Below are positions 61,200 to 64,000 of a DNA stretch of 64,000 bases, one piece after another. The DNA is from Panax quinquefolius (taxonomy: Eukaryota; Streptophyta; Magnoliopsida; Apiales; Araliaceae). How positions within the stretch are numbered: the stretch's first letter is position 1; the number at the start of each line of letters is the position of its first letter. The translations under genes and the position numbers were made by a program. The stretch spans positions 9,918,160 to 9,982,159 of the forward strand of contig CM035171.1 in assembly GCA_020205615.1 (NCBI GenBank). Reading direction: 5' to 3'. Under the pieces are notes generated by a model that was given only the letters and a program-made list of their open reading frames with translations, made no database searches and was not told where the DNA came from.

Positions 61200-62370
61200 C
61201 GGGCGAGAATTGATGAAGAAGGAATACTTTGAGTCCACTCTAGACTTTGTGTTCTAACGACTCGATTTGAAGTCTGAAGATTATGATGGAGGCACACGAT
61301 ACACCATTTGCAATCTATCACGGAAGTACTAAAATGTATCGTGATCTTGACATACATTTTGGTGGAACAATATGAAGAGAGATTGCAAAGTTTATCTCGA
61401 TGTGTTTAACTTGTCAACGTGTAAAGGCGGAGCATCTAGTACCTAAGGGTCGTTTGCAACCACTTGAGATTACGAAATGGAAGTGGAACACATTACCATG
61501 GATTTACGTTCTTGGTCTTCCTACGGTTTCTCGAGGCATCAATGCTATTTGGGTTATTGTTGATAGATTAACCAAGTCTGCTCATTTCTTGCCGATCGGG
61601 AGACTTATTCCCTTGAGCGTCTTCTTAGTATGTACGTGAATGAAATTGTGAGTTGCATGGCATGCCCGTATCCATAGTTTCGGATCGTGACCCAAGATTC
61701 ACTTCAAGATTTTGGGTTAGCTTGCAAAAAGCTATGGCACGCAGTTTGCGATTTAGTTCGGCATACCATCCCCAAGCAGACGACAATCGAGAGGACTATT
61801 CAAACTCTTGAAGATTTATTAAGACTACGTGTCCTAGAACTTCAAGGGCGAGTTGGGATAAGTATTTACCATTGGTGGAATTCTCCTACAACAGCAGTTA
61901 TCGAGCAAGTATAGGTGTGGCTCCATTCGAAGCATTATATGGGCCGAAAATGTCGTTCTCCAATATGTTGGGATGAGGTGGGTGAAGCAACATTGTTGGG
62001 ACCCGAGTTAAATGCGTATGACTACAAGAAAAGATCCAAATGATTCGACAACGTATACAAGCGGCACAAGATCGACAAAAGAGTTATGCGGATCTTCATC
62101 GAAAGGACGTGGAATTTAGTGTAAGGGGATCATGTATTATTGCGAGTTGCTCCATGGAAGGGAGTTACAAGATTTGGGAAGAGAGGAAAGCTCGATCCAC
62201 GATTTATTGGTCCATTTCAAATTCTTGGCCAGAGGTAGGAAATGTAGCCTATAGACTTGCGTTACCTCCAGTATGTCTCAGTGTTCATAATGTGTTTCAC
62301 ATATCGGTGCTTCATAAATATGTGAAAGACCCGAACCACGTTATAGAGTTAGAAGCGGGCCGAGATAATA
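61200..62370 (+). pseudogene. Chromovirus D integrase
   Basis: A zinc-binding region at 61,290-61,430 contains CLTCQRVKAEH. The core includes INAIWVIVDRLTKSAHFLPI (61,545-61,610). A later EALYG-like stretch lies at 61,930. The C-terminus reads GNVAYRLALPP and VHNVFHISVLHKYV (62,240-62,325), all typical of plant chromoviruses. Frame changes separate the blocks. Confidence 0.85.
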
Positions 62371-62379
62371 GAAGACTAA

Positions 62380-62583
62380 CGTTATGAGGAGGTACTGTCA
62401 AGATTTTGGATAGGAAGGGCATGTCCTACAGCATGAAAGGTCATACCACAAGTTAAAGTTTTGAAGAGGAATCATCTTTATAGAGGAAATGACACGGGAA
62501 TTGGAAAGCGGAAATGAAAGCGAGGTATCCTCACCTTTTGAAACACACCGAATCGTCGTCGATTTCGAGGACGAAATTTCATA
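62380..62583 (+). pseudogene. Chromovirus D chromodomain-like tail
   Basis: GGTVKILDRKGMS is followed by broken coding equivalent to the VKVLW...WE chromodomain core and ends in a RRFRGRNF-like tail. The ILDRK start and the position after integrase are typical of Tekay-like chromoviruses. Confidence 0.65.
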
Positions 62584-62594
62584 AGGAGGGAGGT
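62584..62594 (+). other. Polypurine tract of chromovirus D
   Basis: AAGGAGGGAGG(T) directly before TGTAAGACCCC. Confidence 0.8.
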
Positions 62595-63574
62595 TGTAAG
62601 ACCCCACTTATTATTAATAAAATTTAATTTTCTCTATTTATTATTTTGAAATAGTAAGGGTTGATTTGATTAATGTGGATAGTTAGGGGTTAAATCGCAT
62701 AAAATATTTCAAAATAAGCAAGTGGTCATAAAATATTCATTGTTGTGGGGAATATTATTCGTTTGGTCGTGGAATATTAAATCTTGTGTCGGGGAATATT
62801 AAATGCGACGGTAGCGACCGTGTGTGGGCCCATAACTTGGAAAGCGATTGGATTAGGAAAAGCGACAAATATAAGTTGGTTAAAAATAACTTACGTAGTT
62901 ATTCTGAATTAATCTTGTTGGAATACTGGGTGGTTAAAACACACTAATCTACAGCGTTGTTGAGCAGGTAGTACGGTATTGCACGATTATTGATTCTTAC
63001 GTGAAAACACTACTCGATAATTATTCACGATAATTCTTTATTCGATATTTTATTTATTGATTCAATAATTGTTACGTTGATATTTTATATTCTTTGTTGT
63101 TTGATAATTGTCATTACAGACGTATTTTCCATTATCGAAGCAATAATTCATATTATCTGAATAATATTATTAGAAAACATTATTAGCGATGTCTAGAAAG
63201 TTACATACAGGAGAGGTTTGGTCACCTAATTGCTTGTTGTAAGGAGAGATCCTTATTGGAAGCCCCCTCTTTCTGAGGAAGCTGCACGGTTGTCGATATT
63301 GTGATTACATAATATTATTTGTGAATAATTAATTATTGATTCATATGATGAGGAAAATATTGATTTTATATGGATATAGATGGAGAAAAATTTTAAAATG
63401 ACAATTGTTGAAAATTAATATTTTATCTTTTTACGATAAAATAATTCATTTAAATATATTATTTTAATAATATATTGATGGTGATATATTTTACAATAAA
63501 TTCATGGTTTATAAATAGATGAGGTGGAAGAGAGAGATAGAATTGGAATTATTTAATAATTGTAAATATTTTTA

Positions 63575-63610
<36 letters not shown>

Positions 63611-64000
63611 GTGTGTGTGTGGAAAGAAGTGGTGGGGGTAAGAGAAAGTGGGGGAAGAGAGAGAGAGTTAGTGGAGAATTATGGGAAAGGAAGAAAGAAA
63701 AGGGAAGAGAAGGAAATTAGAAAACTTATCCATGTCTGATTTTGGTCATTTTTCGTTTGGAATTTGGGAAAAATTTCTTACAGCAAAGTTGTAGAGAATT
63801 CGATTTGAGCGAGAATGGGTATAAATTAGTATTTTTCGATAACCGGTTTATTTTCTATGAATTGTTGAAGTTTAGAAAATAAAATAATTTTTAAAATGAA
63901 AGGTGGACCCACTTTTTGGTTGGTGATTAATTCACGTAATGACATTGTTGATTTTCTTTGTCAAAGGTGGTGGCTAGCATGCATGCATAAGTTTGATTAA
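62595..64000 (+). repeat. Chromovirus D 3' LTR, runs off the window
   Basis: Follows A's LTR up to about 63,530. It then carries an inserted or expanded low-complexity block (TA run 63,578-63,606, GT run, GA-rich 63,620-63,715). After that it returns to LTR homology (TTTGGAATTTGG, AAAGTTGTAGAGAATT). Confidence 0.8.

Larger units (their letters stand above)
58835..64000 (+). mobile_element. Chromovirus D (Ty3/gypsy, plus), 5' part missing
   Basis: Interior from gag to the polypurine tract (58,835-62,594), then the 3' LTR from 62,595 to the window edge. All of protease, RT, RNase H, integrase and chromodomain-like tail are recognisable in order, so this copy derives from an autonomous lineage close to B. 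Frames are broken by small indels. Confidence 0.85.

Overview
This window looks like eudicot plant nuclear DNA. It is AT-rich and dominated by long terminal repeat (LTR) retrotransposons. It carries one recognisable host gene, a six-exon gene for the WD40 protein WRAP73 (WDR8) on the minus strand at 31.9-36.1 kb, with plant-type GT-AG introns. A run of exactly 100 N at 58,735-58,834 shows this is a scaffolded draft assembly.

Layout. 1-6.2 kb: a repeat with a 58-bp tandem array, a minus-strand gag/protease remnant and a 2.7-kb LTR of a Ty3/gypsy chromovirus. 6.28-15.5 kb: a nearly complete minus-strand Ty1/copia element with ~1.85-kb LTRs and decayed gag, integrase, RT and RNase H. 15.5-18.0 kb: sparse sequence, a 1.45-kb foldback transposon with an 8-bp target duplication, and a 188-bp MITE. 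18.0-27.8 kb: chromovirus B (minus) with the full order gag-PR-RT-RH-IN-chromodomain; its upstream LTR is cut short. 27.8-37.6 kb: the gene island, with WRAP73 between two direct copies of a ~1.1-kb AT-rich repeat. 38.0-46.6 kb: chromovirus A (+), with a short, deleted internal region, plus LTR fragments. 46.6-50.9 kb: a family-I LTR and a second copy of the left-edge repeat. 50.9-58.7 kb: chromovirus C (minus), with the same deletions as A. 58.8-64.0 kb: chromovirus D (+), with complete domain order, running off the window.

How the parts relate. B and D keep all enzymatic domains. A and C share an internal region about 1.7 kb shorter with matching breakpoints and the same private filler sequence, so they look like a propagated non-autonomous subfamily that would depend on B/D-like partners. 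Retroelement reading frames are heavily broken, but much of this may be a consensus artefact. CAG and CTG trinucleotides are strikingly rare in the transposon blocks and common in the WRAP73 island, and repeat copies disagree by small indels exactly where CAG/CTG would be expected. I read this as an imprint of CHG methylation on sequencing or consensus calling. WRAP73 itself has around ten single- or two-base indels but intact splice sites, so it is either a draft-error victim or a very young pseudogene.
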